From Flavobacteriaceae bacterium (lineage in GTDB: Bacteria; Bacteroidota; Bacteroidia; Flavobacteriales; Flavobacteriaceae), in contig JAUYUF010000102.1 in assembly GCA_030694835.1 (NCBI GenBank), positions 1-7,636 on the forward strand: 7,636 bases of DNA. The letters are read 5' to 3'. The notes under the pieces are model-generated. The model was not told the origin of the DNA. It did not search any database and saw only the letters and a list, made by a program, of their open reading frames with translations. Each line of letters starts with the position of its first letter. The stretch's first letter is position 1. Below are positions 4,604 to 7,636 of the stretch, piece after piece. Made by a program: the position numbers and the translations under genes.

Positions 4604-7525
4604 CTACTTAATAATTGCATCTTGAACAATTTTCTGAATCTTAGTTCTGATTTCTTCTTTGATTAACTTATTATTTTCCATCGTTGGAAATGTTCTATTT
4701 GACAAGAATACATAAACAATCTGACTTTCAGGATCAGCCCAAGCAAAGGTTCCTGTAAAACCACTATGACCAAAACTTTCTTGAGAAACGCATCCGCAGG
4801 TATTGGCATTTTCACCGTTGAGTTGTGGTTTATCAAAGCCCAAAGCCCTTCTATTTCCTTCCTCTTCAAAATAGCGCGTATTAAATTTATCAATGGTTTG
4901 ATTTTTAAAATACCGATGTCCACCATAAAATCCTTTTTGTAAATAGAGTTGCATCATTTTAGCTACATCGTTCGCATTGCCAAATAATCCTGCATGTCCG
5001 CCAACTCCACCTTGCATCGCAGCTCCCATATCATGAACATAACCTCTCAAAATTTGATTTCTAAAATAAGTATCATTTTCAGATGGAACTATTGCTGAAG
5101 AATCCATTTTTTGAAGTGGTAAATACGTTAATTTATTCACTCCAAGTTTTAAGTAAAAATGTTCATCAACTAAATTATTCAATGGTTTATGTAATTCCTT
5201 CTCAATATATTGTTTAAAAATATAATATGGTAAATCACTATACTTATATTCTTTTTTAGGAAGCAGTTTAGACTCTTCAATTTCAGCATAAATAGAATCT
5301 AAATAATCACTTCTCAAATAAAGGTTTTTTGCAACTTGAAAATTAAAATCTTTACTCTTTGAATTTCTATAATATTTGAAATCTAATGTTTTGGTTTCTT
5401 TTACAATCGTTTTGGTATAAAATGGAATCCATGCTTGCAATTTTGCATTGTGAGACAACATTTCTGTCACCGTAATTTTTCGTTTATTAGAATCTCTATA
5501 TTCAGGTAAAATATGACTTAATTTATCATCCAATTCAATCTTTCCTTTTTCTTCTAACTCCATTAATAATGGTAAAGTGGCTAATATTTTTGTAAGTGAT
5601 GCTAAATCATAAACATCTGTTGATTTTACTATCTGACTCTTTTCATAAGTATGAAATCCATAGCTTTTATTAAAAATTACCTTTCCTTCTTTTGCAACCA
5701 ATACTTGAAATCCTGGTGCCATTTCTTTCTCAATAACCTGATTAGCAATACTATCAATTTCAGCTAATTTCTTACGATTCATACCTACTTCTTCAGGTAT
5801 ACCGTAAGATAATCTGCTTAAATTACTCGATATTAAACCATAGCCTTCATAAAATTCATTTTTGATTGAAACTGGTATTTTTCCTTTAGTTTCATGAGCT
5901 CCAAATAACATTTGGGCTGTAATTTCTTGTGATAATTTGGAGTTTTGATACGCTAATACTAAACTTTTAATTTGTTGAAAACTGTTAATCTCTAACAAAC
6001 TATATGGATTCGCAAAAATGGAAACAATAGTATTATTATTTTTAGAAATCTCATCTAACAAACCTAATTCTTGCTCATTCAATTTATGATTTCTCCAAGG
6101 ATGGTCGTCAGCTTTATGATATCCTACTATGATTAAATTAAATGCTGATAATTTATCCTTTATAGAATCTTTAGAAGTTATTTCAACGGGAGTTACAATT
6201 GCATAATTCTGAAGCATATTTAAAAATGGCAAATGGTCTGCATCACCTATTTTTACATATGCAATTCTTTGTTTTTCTAAATTTTGAACAGGAAATAATT
6301 CCTCTTTATTAAGTAAAAGAGTAGTAGAATTTTCAATTAATTTACGATGTAAAACTTCATTCTCAATTGAATTAATAGATTCATTTAATCCTTCTAAAAC
6401 AATTGGTTTAAAGTTGTTTAAACCAGACCAATATTTTGTTTCTAAAATTTTTCTGACAGAATAATTTAATCTTTCCTCCTTAATAATTCCATTTTCAACA
6501 GCCGTTTTAATTTTAGCAATGGCTTCAGGTATTTTCTCTGAAAACAATAGAACATCATTTCCTGCTAAAAAAGCTTCTAATTCAATAGTTCCTGCTTCTG
6601 AGCCATTAATAATACCATTCATATTTAACGCATCAGTAAAAATTAAGCCTTTATAAGCTAACTTTTCTTTCAGCAATTCTGTTACAATTTTATATGATAG
6701 GGTTGATGGTAAGTTTTTAATAGTATCTAAACTTGGCACATTTAAATGCGCCACCATAACACTACCAATACCTGATTCAAATAATTTTTTATAAGGATAT
6801 AGTTCTACAGAATCTATTCGGGAAATATCAAAATTAATAGTAGGTAAGGTTTTATGTGAATCTTTATCGGTATCTCCATGTCCTGGAAAATGTTTGGCAC
6901 TCGCCATAACTCCCTCACTTTGAATTCCTTTTGTAAAGGCAATAGCTTTATCAGCTACATTTATTTTGTTTTCACCAAAAGAACGATTTCCAATTATCGG
7001 ATTTAAAGGATTGGTATTAACATCTACCACTGGTGCAAAATTGACATGAACTCCAATTCGTTTAAGCTGTTTCCCTAATTGCTTACCAAATTCTTCAACC
7101 AAATCATTATCTCTGATGGCTCCTAAAGTCATGTTCCAAGGATATTGATACGATTCTTTTAATCGCATAGATAAACCCCATTCACCATCAAACCCGATAA
7201 GCAACGGAATATTCGATTTTTGCTGATATCGATTTGTTAATTCTGCTTGTTTTAAAGGAGTTCCTTGCATGAATATTAATCCACCCAGTTGATATTGTTG
7301 AACTAAATTTTCAATTGTTTGATAGTGTTTTTCATCTTTATTAGAATAAGCAGCAATCATAAAAAGTTGTCCAATTTTTTGTTCAACTGTAAAGGTTTTT
7401 AAAATACTATCTGCCCACTTTTTTTGAGAATATTCAAAATTTTTCTCTGGTATAGTAGACTGTGCATTGGCAACTATCACTGCAAATAGCATCAAAATTA
7501 AGGAGAAAAAACGTCTAAAACTCAT
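4604..7525 (-). CDS. Secreted GH3 beta-N-acetylglucosaminidase (NagZ-like) fused to a serine beta-lactamase-fold domain
   Basis: This is a 973-residue exported protein. A signal peptide covers residues 1-22 (RR, then FFSLILMLFAVIVANAQ). The GH3 catalytic domain covers about 35-365. It carries the NagZ hallmark KHFPGHGDTDKDSH (211-224), whose D222-H224 pair matches the acid/base dyad of NagZ enzymes, and FTDAL (296-300), whose D298 is the expected nucleophile. Residues about 395-560 resemble a degenerate GH3 C-terminal alpha/beta domain. From about 585 a class C beta-lactamase/esterase-like domain follows: SLTK (643-646, S643 nucleophile and K646), YSD (762-764, in the YxN position) and HSG (920-922, in the KTG position). 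Both active sites look intact. NagZ cleaves GlcNAc from muropeptides, so the likely substrate is peptidoglycan or its fragments in the periplasm. The second domain may be a peptidase, esterase or amidase; true beta-lactamase activity is unlikely to be its main role. The architecture recurs in Bacteroidota. The gene stands alone, convergent with rsmE, and the start is set by the signal peptide. Confidence 0.92.
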   Translation of the reverse strand: MSFRRFFSLILMLFAVIVANAQSTIPEKNFEYSQKKWADSILKTFTVEQKIGQLFMIAAYSNKDEKHYQTIENLVQQYQLGGLIFMQGTPLKQAELTNRYQQKSNIPLLIGFDGEWGLSMRLKESYQYPWNMTLGAIRDNDLVEEFGKQLGKQLKRIGVHVNFAPVVDVNTNPLNPIIGNRSFGENKINVADKAIAFTKGIQSEGVMASAKHFPGHGDTDKDSHKTLPTINFDISRIDSVELYPYKKLFESGIGSVMVAHLNVPSLDTIKNLPSTLSYKIVTELLKEKLAYKGLIFTDALNMNGIINGSEAGTIELEAFLAGNDVLLFSEKIPEAIAKIKTAVENGIIKEERLNYSVRKILETKYWSGLNNFKPIVLEGLNESINSIENEVLHRKLIENSTTLLLNKEELFPVQNLEKQRIAYVKIGDADHLPFLNMLQNYAIVTPVEITSKDSIKDKLSAFNLIIVGYHKADDHPWRNHKLNEQELGLLDEISKNNNTIVSIFANPYSLLEINSFQQIKSLVLAYQNSKLSQEITAQMLFGAHETKGKIPVSIKNEFYEGYGLISSNLSRLSYGIPEEVGMNRKKLAEIDSIANQVIEKEMAPGFQVLVAKEGKVIFNKSYGFHTYEKSQIVKSTDVYDLASLTKILATLPLLMELEEKGKIELDDKLSHILPEYRDSNKRKITVTEMLSHNAKLQAWIPFYTKTIVKETKTLDFKYYRNSKSKDFNFQVAKNLYLRSDYLDSIYAEIEESKLLPKKEYKYSDLPYYIFKQYIEKELHKPLNNLVDEHFYLKLGVNKLTYLPLQKMDSSAIVPSENDTYFRNQILRGYVHDMGAAMQGGVGGHAGLFGNANDVAKMMQLYLQKGFYGGHRYFKNQTIDKFNTRYFEEEGNRRALGFDKPQLNGENANTCGCVSQESFGHSGFTGTFAWADPESQIVYVFLSNRTFPTMENNKLIKEEIRTKIQKIVQDAIIK

Positions 7526-7636
7526 GAATTAATAGGTGTAAATTAGGTATTATTAGTTTGAAAATGCGCAACGTTTAAAGTCTTGAACTTTTATATTCTC
7601 AATTCTAAACTCTCAATTCTAATTTCTAATTTCTAA
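7526..7636. other. Upstream region of the GH3 fusion gene (no gene seen)
   Basis: These 111 bp run from the start codon to the window edge. They hold no convincing open frame and no clear Bacteroidota -7 box for the minus-strand gene. A TAGGT pair repeats at 7533-7537 and 7544-7548, 11 bp apart. A small AAAGT/ACTTT inverted repeat lies at 7577-7581 and 7587-7591. The distal part is the heptad repeat at 7595-7636. The promoter of the GH3 gene should lie here but cannot be placed. Confidence 0.5.
7595..7636 (-). repeat. Heptanucleotide tandem repeat, TTAGAAT type, at least six units, reaching the window edge
   Basis: Read on the minus strand from 7636, six 7 bp units follow one another without a register break: TTAGAAA twice, then TTAGAAT, TGAGAGT, TTAGAAT and TGAGAAT. 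All fit T[TG]AGA[AG][AT]. The tract may continue past the window. It has the same period and the same AGA core as the tract at 4510-4544, which lies beyond the other end of the GH3 gene on the opposite strand. Confidence 0.8.

Noticed and set aside
4585..4609. GATCTA-type repeats near the GH3 stop codon as a possible inverted repeat or insertion site
   Set aside because: The apparent repeat is explained by the 7 bp register of the degenerate heptad tract, and there are no terminal inverted repeats or target duplications.
4663..4926. An 87-codon open frame in another frame of the GH3 fusion gene
   Set aside because: It overlaps the conserved C-terminal beta-lactamase-fold region on the same strand, which is clearly coding in the main frame.
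7538..7571. A possible promoter for the GH3 gene on the minus strand (TTG at 7571-7569 with TACCTAAT at 7549-7542 or TAATTTAC at 7545-7538)
   Set aside because: Both candidate -7 boxes miss the essential TTTG end, and they would leave leaders of only about 6-10 nt, so the match is too weak to annotate.
1..7636. A mobile element, CRISPR, toxin-antitoxin or defence system in the window
   Set aside because: Every large frame is assigned to a housekeeping or envelope family. No transposase, integrase, spacer-repeat array, tRNA or small paired genes are visible.

Overview
The window is strongly AT-rich and reads as chromosomal DNA from a member of the Flavobacteriaceae (Bacteroidota), probably Flavobacterium or a close relative. 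Three things point there. The protein families (DUF4834, flavobacterial YfhO-like membrane protein, Phenol_MetA_deg-type outer-membrane protein, GH3 plus beta-lactamase fusion) are typical of that group. Start codons lack Shine-Dalgarno sequences. Both strands of the one divergent intergenic region carry a TAnnTTTG -7 box, the Bacteroidota sigma factor signature.

Layout. Positions 1-1323 (minus) hold the N-terminal 441 codons of a YfhO-family polytopic membrane protein that runs off the left edge. Directly upstream of it, 13 bp away and on the same strand, is a small DUF4834 membrane protein (1337-1594). A 110 bp divergent promoter region follows. A tight plus-strand operon comes next: an outer-membrane beta-barrel protein (1705-2658), a GNAT-like protein of the YghO type (2665-3795) and the 16S rRNA m3U1498 methyltransferase RsmE (3798-4505), with gaps of 6 and 2 bp. 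The convergent minus-strand gene 4604-7525 encodes a secreted 973-residue protein that joins a NagZ-like GH3 beta-N-acetylglucosaminidase to a serine beta-lactamase-fold domain. No gap without a gene exceeds about 110 bp.

Functionally this looks like ordinary core genome. Several genes concern the envelope (YfhO-like putative glycosyltransferase, outer-membrane barrel, peptidoglycan-directed GH3/beta-lactamase fusion), and one modifies the ribosome. I see no phage, IS, CRISPR, tRNA or defence genes.

The least explained structure is non-coding. Both intergenic regions flanking the GH3 fusion gene carry purine-rich tandem repeats with a strict 7 bp period. In the convergent gap, two such tracts face each other and could fold into a long imperfect hairpin. 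A second oddity is a 29 bp exact, in-frame direct repeat inside the YfhO-like gene. One copy lies at the very first base of the window, so it could be a real duplication or an assembly-edge artefact.
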